Shown here: in pieces, positions 38,132 to 50,999 of the stretch
How positions within the stretch are numbered: position 1 is the first letter of the stretch
Layout: the number at the start of each line of letters is the position of its first letter
Source: Arbacia lixula
Taxonomy: Eukaryota; Echinodermata; Echinoidea; Arbacioida; Arbaciidae
Direction of reading: 5' to 3'
Assembly: GCA_963669155.1 (NCBI GenBank)
Contig: OZ022593.1
Coordinates: 12,534,296-12,598,295 of the forward strand
Length of the DNA stretch: 64,000 nt
The notes under the pieces: model-generated
Told to the model about the DNA's origin: nothing
What the model saw: the letters and a program-made list of their open reading frames with translations, nothing else
The model's database searches: none
Position numbers and translations under genes: made by a program

Positions 38132-38601
38132 TTAACCATTTATGTGCTATGTAGACTGTTGACATAGAGGATTTGAGTGCCGAATTTCATGAGTAGCATA
38201 TGAAGAGGTAAACTCATTTCTTTTCTTTACCTGAGATGCTCTAATCTATCACAAACTGAAAACAGTTCTCACTGACGAGGCCAACCTGGGTAAATAACAC
38301 TATTGGACACTATTGGAAGAAGTATGGTAAAAGTATCATTATCAATATGATTATAATGATTTTTCAAGATAGAAGTCGTCTGTTCTCCCCTTAAACTTCT
38401 GCCGTCCCATAGCCATACACATGTGTAACACACCAATGGGGTTGACATAGCTTGACACCAAGATGGTTAACATCATCATCATGCATCGCCCGGGTTACTT
38501 CTGAGTGATGATAGGTCCGTACCCCTAGTCCAGTCCGGAGTTGACTTCTGAGATGCCAAGAAGGCTCATAAGGAATTGAGTGAATAATTGAACAAGATAG
38601 A

Positions 38602-38621
38602 GGGGGGGGGGGGGGGGGGGG
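38602..38621. repeat. G-run (about 20 G)
   Basis: The longest uninterrupted G homopolymer in the window, 470 bases after the gap. Such runs are error-prone in sequencing and could have broken the assembly nearby. Confidence 0.95.
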
Positions 38622-38744
38622 TGCCATAGTGAACTATCATCTCGGGTCATTTCACACACCCCTCCCCTCATTATGGAGTTCCTACAATGCACTCGCATGA
38701 GCCGCAATGATTCAATATCGTAGGGTGAATGTAAAACCCGCCTT

Positions 38745-39155
38745 TTTCCCCCTCTCCCCACCCCTTAGCCTCCCTTCCTACCACCTCCTTCATCCCCTCT
38801 AACACCCCCTAGTCTCCCTTCCTAACCCCTTCCTTCACCCCTACTCCACATCCCCTAGGCATCTTTCTTCTTACCCCTGCTTCACCTCCTCTCCCACCCC
38901 CGAGCCCCCTTTCCTACCCCCTCCTACCCCCTCCTTCACCCCATCTCCCCTCTCCGACTTCCTAGTCCCCTCTCCTACACACCTCGTTCACCCAATCTCC
39001 CATCCCTTAACCTCTCTTCCTACCCCCTCCTCAACTTCTCTCCCAGCCCCCTAGCTCCCTGTCCTGCCCTCCTCCTTCACTCCCCTCTCCCCTCTCCCAC
39101 CCCCTAGTCTCCTTTCCTACCACCGCATTCTACCTCACCCCATCCCGTCCACCAT
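38745..39155. repeat. Degenerate 45-bp pyrimidine minisatellite (about 8 units)
   Basis: The + strand is almost pure pyrimidine. A recurring anchor of the form CCCCTAG(T/C)CTCCCTTCCTA places units at 38766, 38810, 38856, 38901, 38963, 39008, 39052 and 39105, mostly 44-46 bases apart; one interval carries an internal duplication of CCCCCTCCTA. Units are diverged, so the array is old. Confidence 0.85.
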
Positions 39156-39159
39156 ACTA

Positions 39160-40080
39160 TATAACAACGTGCGTCATCCCATGGCCGTGCATATTAGCGC
39201 ATTACCTATCATAACTCCCTGTTCAAATAAATTTAGCTCCGGCCCTTCATTGCTATAAATTGCCTTCATTGGCATAGATAGGAAAAGTATGCCCACATTA
39301 TATTGGTACCTTTCAAGTAGCCAATCACTCATATCAGCATATCGAGAGCTGTCGATTGCATTTCACCAACAATTTAATTTCCTTCCCCCAAATGAGAAAG
39401 AGAATGCCGTGGAGTGTTTAGAGACGGGTGTCTATTACCCGTCATAGCGAATATCTCCCTGTTAATTTGACGCATACCCTAGACCACCGCGTTTCTCTAT
39501 TTCCAATTTCCGGAATTCATCTATCACGGAGGGTCTTATTAGCGTATGAAAGAAGAATCCTAACCGCATGAATGAAAAAAAAAATGCGAGCACAAAAATC
39601 AAGCAGAAATATTCCCATTTTGATACAATGTTTGATGCCTTTATTTTTTTATGTGTGTTATGGATGGGATTTTAAACGTTTTCATGTCACTATCAATTCC
39701 GAACAAAAGCTACACTCGAAATCAGTCATTAATGATTGAACGATTTTCTTTGTCGATATGAATGGCCAGATTTTAGAGTGAACAATTGTCTCATTTGATT
39801 CAACCTAAATGTGCCTGAATGATTGAATATACTTGATCGAATTGCCAACTCGAGACTAGTGGGATAGTGTAGGGGAAAAAAAGAAGGGGTGGTATAGGTG
39901 TTCGAGTGCTCCCATTACCACTAACATTGTATTGCTGTGAGAACCGGCAAGAACGTAATGAAATAAAGTTATTTCCCTGACCATTTCCACAATGTATCTC
40001 TTTGTTATGTTATCCAGATTTACTATTTATATTCATAATATAATTGTGCGCATGTTTATCTGACTGTCTGTTTGTCTGTC
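39160..40080. other. Intergenic stretch, no gene recognised
   Basis: Complex sequence of moderate G+C (39160-39560) followed by A+T-rich sequence. No motif of note. Confidence 0.5.
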
Positions 40081-40224
40081 TTTATCATCAATTTTCCTCT
40101 CCCACCTCTGCCTCCTCTTTAGCAAGCACACTCTTCTCCTCTCTCTATCTTCCACCTCACTCTCTATTTACACACACTCCCCTCTGTATATCTCCAATCT
40201 GACTGTCTGTCTGTCTCTTTCTAT

Positions 40225-40230
40225 TCCCCC

Positions 40231-40290
<60 letters not shown>

Positions 40291-40312
40291 CTCCTCCTCC
40301 TCCTCCTCTCTC
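40225..40312. repeat. (CT)n / (CCT)n microsatellite
   Basis: About 60 bases of CT followed by CTCCTCCTCCTCCTC. It is one of two long tracts with CT on the + strand and sits within a wider pyrimidine-rich zone (40090-40440). Confidence 0.96.
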
Positions 40313-40454
40313 TTCCATCTCACTCTCCTATGCATATCTCCAATCTGTCTGTCTGCCTCTCTCACTTTACCTCTCCCTTTCTTTCCTCCTCCTGTTTGTG
40401 TCCCTCCGTGTCTGTCTCGTTATATATTTCTCCTCTGTCCATGTACTTTATCGT

Positions 40455-40521
40455 CTACCAATATATCGATATATTTACCTACCTATATATGTATCTGTTT
40501 ATCTATCTACCTGTATACATA

Positions 40522-40572
<51 letters not shown>

Positions 40573-40661
40573 TTATCTATCTATCTTTCTACCTATCCAT
40601 CAATCCATCTATCTATCTTCCTACCAATGTGTCGATCGATATTTATCTATCTATCTATCTT

Positions 40662-40714
<53 letters not shown>

Positions 40715-40733
40715 TTATCTATCTATCTACCTT

Positions 40734-40774
<41 letters not shown>

Positions 40775-40830
40775 ATAGCTATCTATCTATCTATCCAGCT
40801 ATATTATCTATATATAATCTATCTTCCATC
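40455..40830. repeat. (TATC)n microsatellite block
   Basis: About 375 bases dominated by TATC units with TACC, TTTC and TCCA interruptions. This gives misleading Tyr/Leu/Ser/Ile-rich open frames on the + strand. Confidence 0.96.
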
Positions 40831-40902
40831 AATCTGCTATGTTTGTGTCTGACATTGTCTCATGCTCTCTTTCTCTCCTTATTAAGCGTGTCTTTCAGGT
40901 AA

Positions 40903-42870
40903 GTAAACTTTCCCTGTATGGATACTAATCTAGTGAATATGTGGTGTTGAGCGCTGGATTTCGAATATTCGAAGTTGTGTATTGCATGATATAATAAGAA
41001 AACTAATATAGAAATACAGCATAACATCAGTCAAGTTGTATGCAATCATGTAAAACGAACATGTGCAAAGATTTCAGGAACCTCCTTTATAAGTCTATCA
41101 GTCTATTGCCCTCCTTTCAAACCATTTCGGTTAATTTCATAGCTGTTGGGATAAAATATCTTGGACAGTTTCATGGGTAAATATTTCCTCCTCCTCCTCC
41201 CCTAGCTCCTCCTACTAGTACTACATACTACATATACTAGTCATGTGTACCTGTAACGGTGGACCAGTGAAAGTCGAGAACCAGTTAATCGGTTGTCTGG
41301 GTTGTCATGGTTGCGGTGCCCATTCTCTATGAGAGTGGATAGAGCCTGTTCCGATAGACGAGACTACAACATGGAATTGTAATGAAGGAGAGATGGAAGG
41401 AGAAACTTGCTTAATATAAATGGACGTTAATGTGTCATCACTTTTTGATTTTTGTTATCTAATCTAAAATGGTGGGATAAAACACTGTACTGTGACTAAG
41501 TTTATGAACATACAACCAGGACTTTTCATTTGTAATTCAAATCATTTCCTGTTCTTTATTGGTGTACACATCTTTTCGTACAGCAGAAATAAAAAACAAA
41601 GATGCAAGTATACAGAAAACAAGCAGGTTTAGAGTCTGATAATGTCAATATGACCATAATCATACCTAAAAATATTGCATACTTCTGAAAACAAAACAAA
41701 TGTGTGAAAGTACAAGGCTCAAGAAAATATCTAATCATTTGATACGCCAATGGTTAATTTATCCCTTTGGGGAGAAGGGGGGGGGGGGGGGTAAAATTCC
41801 TGTATCACATTCATAATTAATATCTACTATTTGTTTATTTAAAGAAAAAAAATGTTATTTTCCGTAATTTCATTTTGTATGGATTTTTATGAATATTTAT
41901 GGATCAATACGCTTCAATGGTTGAACATATTTGATAAAACATACCTCAATATCATATATATTAACAATGAATTATTGGGTTCCGAATGGAACGAAACACG
42001 GGAATCAGCTATATCATTCTGCCGATACTTCGTTGTTTATACATTTTAAACCCGAAACCATGACAACGATATTTCAATGACTTCCGCTCTAAATTTAGGG
42101 CTACATTTGTCTACTTAAGTACACTAACATCAAATGACTTTTCATGAATGGCATATAGAGGAGCAACAATAAATGCAACTATTACTTAGCTAAAACATAT
42201 TGGTAAAGTAGAAAAAAGGGTTATTATCCGGAAAGACATTGATATCTTGTATTTCAGTCGATTCCGGCCAACAAGTCAGCCTCTAATCCCTCAGCTGTCA
42301 GAAGAAACTTGATCCAGAAGTGACGCCGTTATCCCAGATTCCACATCTGCCAAAAATAAAAGGAAAAGCAGCCACATGAGGGAAATAAACAATAACGAAT
42401 GGAATTAAATATTTGGCAAAGAACAAAATAAACTTGGAAGTGTGGCCAATGACCACACCAGTGGTTTTTGGCTTAGACGAAATGTCTAAATCCCGTGGCT
42501 AAACTTGGAATATAGGTCATCAAAATTATGAATTTAGGTCGTGTAGGATATGAGGGTCTTGCAATTTGGAATTTATCATAAATGCGAACCATTTTATCAT
42601 TTTATACATGAAAAACAGAAGGAAATCGACACATTTGTGGCATACTAAATAAAGTACGTAACGCGAATCGAAATACGAATCGAGGAATATATAAATACAT
42701 GTAAAATGAAAACAAGAGATGGAAAATGAATCCATTTTATGTGATATTCAGTGAGCTAGGGGCCAAAATAAAGGTGTAATATCTTGAAAGTGAGGCCTAT
42801 GTAGCAGCAGGTATTAATATTAGATTGTTTTATAATTTACTAATAATATTTGTTACAAATTGTCTTTGCT
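40903..42870. other. A+T-rich intergenic stretch
   Basis: No gene recognised. A G-run of about 16 lies at 41778-41791. A segment at 42870-43070 (GGGGTCCAGCTGACAAA onward) resembles the 3' UTR of a LINE, but no coding remnant confirms it. Confidence 0.45.
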
Positions 42871-43270
42871 CAAAGGGGTCCAGCTGACAAACTCTGCTCT
42901 CTTGGTCTCCTTCACTGACTCAGCATTATCGTTATCATTACCATTTGTGCACTTTATATACTTATTTGATGCATGTTTATCGTGTCATATTTGTATTATT
43001 GATTGAATTTGTTTTATTGATTGTACTTGTATTATCTACTAAAATTGGGAAAGAATAATGAATTACAAATTGCAATTTCAAACCTGTTTATCAGATAAAC
43101 TGCTGATCTATGGGGTTTATATGTATTAATGGTGTAGTAATTGACAATTGGTACGTTAGGGTTTGCAAAAAGGACGTATATGGGCCACAATATCATCACT
43201 TCCACAATATGATTTTATTGTTGATGTTAAAGCTAGACCGCAGAAATAGCTCCCGGAATTTCACAATTTC

Positions 43271-43283
43271 GTTGCCTGGCAAC
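43271..43283. promoter_or_regulatory. Palindromic X-box (RFX-type) motif 4
   Basis: GTTGCCTGGCAAC is two RFX half-sites separated by one base and fits GTNRCC(N)0-3RGYAAC. It is isolated from the cluster at 15.8-18.1 kb. Confidence 0.35.
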
Positions 43284-43423
43284 ACGCTCACGAAAACCTC
43301 AGAGTAACATGAAACCCACTACATTATCACATTTTTACGTCATCGTGGCGAGATATAGTCAACTCATTGATACCGCGTATACCACATACTTCTGGCTGTC
43401 GTTTTGTATTCATGCATGTGTGA

Positions 43424-43785
43424 CTGTTGGACGATAAACTTCATGTTTTGACGATTCATACACTGATCAAAGAAAGTATTACATTATCCCAATTCAGACG
43501 TCTACTTAAGCAACATCTGTGCAATACATAAGTCTCCATTTAAATTTTACCTTTATACATTGTTCTCGTCTTTCCCTTTTTAATGTCGGTTGTGATGTTT
43601 CTCGTTTATCTTTTGCTGTATTGTAATGTTCTGTTATTCACGTGTTTGTAAACGGTGTCATTTTCACACAAGTTTTTGTAACTTCCTTAATGACTCCGTC
43701 ACCATGCAAGATAATGTTTGTCTATTTGTTTATATTTTGCATGTTTTTTACGAGTGGAAATAAATTTAATGAAATGAAATGAAGT
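43424..43785 (+). mobile_element. 5'-truncated non-LTR retrotransposon (LINE) 3' end
   Basis: An open stretch from 43424 ends with ITLSQFRRLLKQHLCNT and a TAA stop at 43529-43531. That pattern (Ser-x-Phe-x-x-x-Leu-Lys-x-His-Leu) is the usual C-terminus of CR1/L2/Jockey-type ORF2 proteins. About 250 bases of T-rich 3' UTR follow, ending GAAATAAATTTAATGAAATG, a short tandem-like tail. Only about 35 codons of the polyprotein remain, so the copy is dead on arrival through 5' truncation. The clade is not assigned. Confidence 0.6.
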
Positions 43786-43989
43786 GATTTGTATGTTTGA
43801 TACTCAGCGTTGAATCACGATCTTTCACCTCCTTCTGTTTCCTAAATAATGTGTTGTATGTTTTGAGAAAAGAGCATGTAATCTGTATTAGTAATAGACC
43901 CGATGTTTTAAATGGTAGCTTGGATTATAAATTCCCAAGCATCGTGGAATCCAACATTTTTAAAATAAAGCAATCCGTAAACAAACGTT

Positions 43990-44035
43990 CTTACCCTTTG
44001 TATGCCAGGCAAAGTGGATGCTGTATGGGAATTGT
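43990..44035 (+). repeat. Dispersed repeat fragment (second copy of the 32352 type)
   Basis: TACCCTTTGTATGCCAGGCA and the following bases align with 32352-32395. It lies 26 bases upstream of the fold-back MITE copy 2. Confidence 0.45.
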
Positions 44036-44064
44036 TTGTGTGTGTGTGTAAGTTGGGAATTTAA

Positions 44065-44429
44065 AGGGCATATACTGTACTGGGAAGACAAAGAAGCCTT
44101 CAAAAGGTAATTGTGAGCAATCTTCTTGCCAATGGCGTTAGATTTATGTATTGTCCATTTTAGAAACCTGTTGAATGTTATTTGCCCTCAAATGATCCAT
44201 ATTTTGAATAATTTATGATAAAATCACAAATCCTTAAAATGTCCGGACCGAACAATCTCAGGATTTGTGATTTAATCACTTATTACTCGAAATGTGGATC
44301 ATTTTGAGGGCAAATAACTTTCAGCAAGTTTCTAAAATGACAATACATGAGTTCAAGACCATTGGCAAGAAGATTGCTCACGATCACCTCTTGAAGGCTT
44401 TTTTGTCTTCCCAGGACAATATATGCCCT
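44065..44429. mobile_element. 365-bp fold-back MITE, family 1 copy 2 (TTAA flanks)
   Basis: Same length and architecture as 20366-20730, with TTAA immediately outside both ends (44061-44064 and 44430-44433). The termini read AGGGCATATACTGTACTGGG and its imperfect complement, and the centre is AATGTCCGGACCGAACAATC. Arms and copies differ by scattered substitutions, so the two insertions are not very recent. It is non-coding and would rely on a transposase from elsewhere. Confidence 0.88.
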
Positions 44430-44433
44430 TTAA

Positions 44434-46100
44434 TGCACAAGTGGCACATTAAGAGTTTCATACCTACTCTACTCTAGATACACATTGTTCTCTTTAAAGC
44501 TGACCGATACCCAAATATGCTATCTCAATCATCCTCAGTAGAAAAAAAATGTTCATACCAGCCAGGCTATAAAATACCGACGGTCAAAATTACCACCACA
44601 ACAATGCCGCCGGCTGCCAGTCTCGTGCAAAAACATGTTAACATATCCAATCTGCAACCGAACAAATCCTAAAAACCACTGATATTGGCTTATTATTACC
44701 ATCTAATGGGGCATTTACTTCTTTCAAATAGGGAAGTGGGATGCCCCTGGCTGGTTTTAATGCTGATCCCTGACTTGTGTTGCTGAAGTAAATTAGTCCC
44801 GGTCAGATTTGACCAATAATATTTCATCGGTGGCTCGGTCATGTCATTGTTCAAGGCGGACCTCTGACGACAAAAATTCACTCTGCTCGCTACGCACAAT
44901 GTACGTCTCCGGGGATTTATAAACAGCTCTAGATACCAGATCGCCTTGAATCGAAAGCATTGCTCATAAAATCTGTCGAATCGTGCATAATTACTCTTTC
45001 TAGAGCATACACTCATGATCAAAACTGCTGCATCTTATAATTTGCGGTTCTTGTATCCGCATACAGATGTCTAATTGTTTATTAAACTAATTATGCTAAT
45101 ATCTCCGTTTGAATTATTGTCGAGAATATACTTCCTGACTTTAAACTAATTGTTTTCTTCCCTACAATTTTAGCAGGAGTAATTTACTTGTTGTGAGCTA
45201 CATTTGTATTTATTCGCAATATATCCACACAAAGCCCAGAAATCCTAATTTTCTCTGTCACTCAAAGGATTAATTAACGATCTGTACCCGCTAGAATACC
45301 AAAATGTCGCCAGCGCACCCTTGCGAAAGTTTATAATTTGATACCACTGTGACGGACGGTGAATATACATCCAGATGTTTTCTGATAAAAAATGTTCTTC
45401 CAAAATGTTGGTTTCCTGTGTTCGGCATGTTACGCATTTCGTTCAGTAAAATCGAAATCAATGTGTAGACATTTAATGATTTTCTCTTAGGAGGGTTAAA
45501 TGTAAATTGTCACATGAACACAATCATGAAATTTGGTTTGTGTATTGCTTCGCCTCTGCTTGCTTCGTTTTGTTCTGAATGATTCAAGATATCTGTAAAT
45601 GGCTTTGCTTTATGGATTTGTGTTTTCTATAACATGTTCATACCAGTCGATGAAAAATAAAACACATGGCTGACTTAATGACTGAGGTGTAACATATATT
45701 TCATCTTCTCCTGTCATTTATCTCACTTTATTTACTTATATACTTATCTGTATTTTACCTATATGTATTTATCTATATACATGCCTTAATAGGAATTTAT
45801 ATATTAACATACGTAAATAATTATGTATCTTTCCTTTGATTTATCGTTCTATCTGTCTAGCAATATTGACATATACATTAAAATTTATATCTATATCTAT
45901 CGATATATGTACATACGCACTTCTTTAGCATATGCAATGGACACGCCAAGTCTTTTTTTTGTAGTAATAATATTAAGAAGAACTAGACAAAACTCTACCT
46001 TCAAAGAGATGATAAAGGATGAGAAAATGCAGAAGGAGCAGAACAACAAGAAGATGAAGAACAGACACAAAAAGAACAACAAGGAGAAAAGAACGAAAAG
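44434..46100. other. A+T-rich intergenic stretch
   Basis: No gene recognised. A - strand frame at 44696-45022 is open for 108 codons but shows no recognisable domain. Confidence 0.5.
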
Positions 46101-46104
46101 AAAT

Positions 46105-46114
46105 AAGAAAAGAA

Positions 46115-46149
<35 letters not shown>

Positions 46150-46336
46150 AGGAGAAGAAGAAGAGAAAGAAGGAGAAGATGAAGAAGGAGTTGAAGAAGA
46201 AAAAGAAGAAGAAGAAGAAGAAGGAGTTGAAGAAGAAGAAGAAGAAGAAGAAGAAGGAGAAGAAGAAGAAGAAGAAGAAGAAGAAGAAGAAGAAGAAGAA
46301 GAAGAAGAAGAAGAAGAAGAAGAAAAGGAAGAAGAA
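46105..46336. repeat. (GAA)n trinucleotide array
   Basis: About 230 bases of AGA/GAA with GGA and GTTGAA interruptions. It produces poly-Lys, poly-Arg and poly-Phe artefact frames. The GAA·TTC class can form triplex DNA when long. A second array lies at 50600-50925. Confidence 0.97.
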
Positions 46337-46729
46337 GAAACTTAAGATGTACCCGCTAAATAACCTTGTCTTATCTTTCTCCCCGGAATATTCACGTCGC
46401 TCCCATCCTCGACGGCCGCATTCGTCCTGCCAGATCTGCACCAATATCAGGAGTAAAAGGAATTGGAAGAAGACGAGCAAAATAATTAAAATTCGACCTA
46501 GATTTTACGAAATTAATTAGACCACAAAATAAAATGATACTTAAGTTAATCTTAGGACGGAGAGGAAGTTAAAGATTATTGTTACGAGAAAGTTCATAAT
46601 GAAGCAGTGCAATGAGTGACTGGTAAATAGTTATTATAGTTTTCTAATACAAATTGGAAGGTGCATATTGCCGATATACGTATGCAATAGGTTTATATAA
46701 ACGTTTCAAAATTGCCTTTTATGCATACA

Positions 46730-46791
46730 TTACTCCCAAAACTAATCTCGTTACGTATATGCTATAAGGTTATTACTCGCTTTGGGAGTAA
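46730..46791. repeat. Short inverted repeat (TTACTCCCAAA / TTTGGGAGTAA)
   Basis: Perfect 11-bp arms at 46730-46740 and 46781-46791 surround a 40-base A+T-rich interior. It could be a tiny MITE relic or a chance hairpin; no target duplication is evident. Confidence 0.4.
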
Positions 46792-47559
46792 AGGAATAAC
46801 TTTGTGAACTTATATTTCATTGACATTTATTCATTTATTCCAGACATATTTTTAGAAGGGTAGTTTCATCAAGGTGCAATTATAAAAAGTTGTTAACCTC
46901 CTTTACAAGAAAGCCCTGCGATACCAATGCATAAAATATATGAAAATACATGAATACGAATTGAAAGGCTATACATGAAGTACGGAATTAAAATGAGATT
47001 AAGATAAAAAAAACCAACAAAATGAGATTAATAGAAAGAACAGCAGTCTTGTAAAATATTGCGTACTTATTTCAATTAAATCGTATATACTAATATGTGT
47101 CATTTGACAAGATCAATGTTTAATAACAAAACTTAGTGCTGGAGTAGTTTATTGAACAAATGAAGGAAAGTAGAGGCTTGGATATTTAATGGAAGCTTCT
47201 TAAACCAGTATGGATCGTAAAAGATAAATATCCTTGTTGTAGTTGTACCTCGTCTATATACTGCTGATTTGGGTAACACTTAATTTCAAGTCCCTTTTGA
47301 CATATGTTTACGTAAGATCCCCCCCCCACAAACACACACACAAAATCGCAAAGATAAATGTTAAAATTATTTGACCTAACGCTTATGGAAACACTCTGTG
47401 ACAGATAATTAGAATATGTTTTATGCTGAATCTGTAAAACAGCATTTTTTTAAATTTGATCCGAGTAAAATTAAAGTTCTTTTCTTACCTAATGTAATCG
47501 GAATTACACAGTTTTTATGCCATATAGAATTCGTCCTTACATCAACCAGGATTAACCGC

Positions 47560-47760
47560 AGTGTCCCTCTCTCTCTCCCGCCACCTCACACGGCGTGTAC
47601 GTGCGGGGAGCAGCCGGTGGTCAGCGGTGGTCAGCAGCGGTCAAGCCATGTCCGAGTGTCCGAGGCATGAATTACCATCACGTATAGGCACCATCCAAGG
47701 CGCGGCGCCTCTCGTTGGCCAGCGATCCATCTGTAAACTATACAGAGATAAAATGATGTC
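47560..47760. other. CpG-rich complex segment
   Basis: About 200 bases of higher G+C, with GGTGGTCAGC repeated in tandem (near 47618-47642) and the palindrome-like AAGGCGCGGCGCCTC (near 47698). No coding match; candidate regulatory sequence only. Confidence 0.25.
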
Positions 47761-47981
47761 CTGCACGTGTTTGATATGCAGTTCATCCCGAACTTTGATT
47801 TAGATAACGGTAGTAAACTGCTGCACTTTAGGTGTGTGCACATAAAGTGTACACAAGCGTGGGTTGATAGCTCATAAAAATGATAAAATGATATATAACT
47901 ATCCAATAACAGTTCAAACAAACTACTGAAATTTTGATCCATATTAATTTAGTTCCTTTGTAAGGGCATAGCTACAACGAC

Positions 47982-48306
<325 letters not shown>

Positions 48307-48309
48307 TTA

Positions 48310-50590
48310 CTATTATTGAACATGATGATTATAATGATAATGAAATATTTTCTTTTGCCCATGTCCCTTTTTTGTTATTACCCCACCTAATGGATTGCAC
48401 CACGCCGGATTCCTCACCTAAGTACGCAGCAACTATGTTCATTAAAGGATCGTCTGAAGACCACAAGTGGTAGCTGAGGAGTTTGAATACTAATTTACCA
48501 ATTAAAGCTTAAAGTCTTTGCAGGATTTTAGAATAGTAGGTCCGGGCACTTAAATGACTTTCGTGTAAAATTATTGTTAGCGAATGTACTATGTTTTTTT
48601 TTTCATTGCAGCAATATGTTTTTTTTAAATAAAAGTTTACTTTATGAGAACATTATGAGCTTGAAAAAATAACTTTTCGGTTTTCTTCTTTTTCAGATTT
48701 GCTCGGAAAATGAGCTGCTCAAAGAGCGATCTGAAACAAGTGAAATACAAGAAAAAAGTTTTATTTGGTTAGGGTATCTCTGGTAAGAGAGATTGCCAGA
48801 CGATTTGATGAGATTGACTTTAAACCACCCCCCCCCCCCCACTAACGTTCTTTTTTCTGAATAGTCCTTTTCATGCCTATTCCGAAATAAAAATCCCAAA
48901 ATCCATTTAAGAACTACACTTGATATGCCTTAAAACTCAGCTTGTAAGTCTTAGTTTATATATACGTACAGGGATACCATTCCTGATGTTCAAGATGATA
49001 CGCATGGTGCTTGAGAAACCGAGACGACATCTTGACCGTGCTTCCGTCCTTCCCACTTGCAAATCAGCATTTTCTGCCACGTGACCTCGTGGCGCCGCAC
49101 AAACTTCAATGAACAGTGAAGAGGAATCTACGTGGAAGAGAAAGTGACATCAAACCAACAATTAAACACTTTGCATGACGTAGTACGCACACATTATGAT
49201 ATTCACTTTAACCTAAACCCAATCAAAATAATGGTGATTAAAAAAAAACTAATTATAAGATTTCTTATTTCTAATCGTGCTAAGCCAAAACGAATATAAT
49301 TTTGATTTAAAATTTCTTTAATGAAATATTAACTTGTATGTAGTATTTCACGTATTCCAGCGCACTATTAACGGCGTGTGCATCCCTATTTATTAAAGCC
49401 CAACTCCAAATGTTCATATATCTTTAGTATAAACGTTTTTGCTTCGTATACTCAAATAGACACGTAATTGCAATGATAAATGTCAAGGTTTCTACCCACA
49501 TGTTCATAGGCGATATCAGATGTAAACGAATAACGGTGTGTTTTGTTAAGTATGCGAGGTGTGAGGTGGATGTTACTGGATGATCAGGCGTGGGGTGGGA
49601 TAAGGGGGGGGGGGGGTGTTCAATAAAATGAAACGGGACAGAGGGGAGGGAGGGGAAGAAGAAACCAGAAAACAGAAGATCGATCAAATCTAGAAACAAC
49701 TTCTCGCGTAATTCTGGGAGAAGGCCCGGCATTGTTCTGGTACATATCCCTAGTAAACACGAGCTCAAAAGCGAGTCAATATTCCCACCATTCCAACTCA
49801 ACTCTATATATTTGTGTTGCATCACCTCCGCCCCTGATCCTATTTGCCAAGGCATCAGTTCGGTAAATACTCAGAGGATGATAAATGTAAAACTAAAATG
49901 GAGGAAGGCAACTAATGATAAAGCCGTCTGAAAGTGAAATTCGACGGAAGCATTTGCGATGTCCCATTCCGACTCGTTCAAATGATCTGATAAAATGGGG
50001 GACGGCAAAATTTGTCATGTCGTCGTTTTGTAATGTAATAGACGATGAAACAAAAACAACTTGTATAAGGCAGAACATGGTGCAGAGTGGACTTGAAAAA
50101 AATAGCTATAACGTTCATACGATTTTTCACTAAGGTATTACGTAACACTTAAATCAATTACGTTGAAAATAGTAACGGTAATTATAACCTTATTGAAGAA
50201 CATAATAATAAGATATTTCAATTCAAACTTTTACACATTCATGTATGACATTTAGATAAGGAGGAGAAGAAAAATGATGTTTACACTATCACCATTCAAA
50301 TCATCATGCGAAGAAAAATAAACATATGAAATAGAACACAAGAAGTAAGAGGACAAAGAAAAAGAAGGAAATATTAACGATAGCAAAATAGGTAATTAGA
50401 TTATTATCTTTCATGTGATCTTACGGAGGAGAAAAAACACCATATAGAAGAAAAATGATGTAAAAGTTTAAAAAAGAAGGAAAAAAAGAAGGGAAAAAGA
50501 AGAAGAAGTAGCTACAGAAGAAGCAAAACAAAACGAGAGCAACACTGGTAATATCATTATTCAAATGATCATACGGAGGAAAAAAAGAGA
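48310..50590. other. A+T-rich intergenic stretch
   Basis: No gene recognised. It holds a C12 run at 48829-48841, a CpG-bearing segment at 49020-49140, and a G-run of about 12 at 49605-49616. Open frames of 60-140 codons at 49424-50133 lack recognisable domains. Confidence 0.5.
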
Positions 50591-50599
50591 ACGAAAAAG

Positions 50600-50662
50600 A
50601 AAGAAAGAAGAAGACCTCTACGAGGAAGAAGAAGGAGAGAAAAGGGAGGAGAAGGGGAAGAA

Positions 50663-50693
<31 letters not shown>

Positions 50694-50791
50694 AAGAAGA
50701 AGAAGAAGAAGAAGAAGAAGAAGAAGAAGAAGAACAAGAACAAGAAGAAGAACAAGAACAAGAAGAAAAAGAAGAAAAATAAGAAGAAAAA

Positions 50792-50822
<31 letters not shown>

Positions 50823-50925
50823 AAGAAGAAGAAGAAGAACAAGAACAAGAAGAAGAAGAAGAGAAGAAGAAGAAAAAGAAGAAAAAGAAGAAGGAGAAGA
50901 ATATGAAGATGAAGAACGAGAAGAA
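50600..50925. repeat. (GAA)n / (AGAAC)n array, second locus
   Basis: About 320 bases of AAG units with AACAAG and AAAAAT interruptions, creating poly-Lys, poly-Phe, poly-Ser and poly-Leu artefact frames. It lies in a wider purine-rich zone that starts near 50340. Confidence 0.97.
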
Positions 50926-50999
50926 CACATGGCAATACATAAAAAGGGAAAGTGAGTAGCGATACGATGATAAGATAGCTGGTGGTTCTGTTTCACACC

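Noticed and set aside
37806-38165. Open frame crossing the N gap
   Set aside because: The 'open' part is undetermined sequence.
40330-40902. 190-codon frame of repeated Leu-Ser-Ile-Tyr
   Set aside because: Direct translation of (TATC)n; not a protein.
45823-46520. Lys/Arg-rich and Phe-rich open frames at the GAA array
   Set aside because: Composition artefacts of the triplet repeat; no ordered domain.
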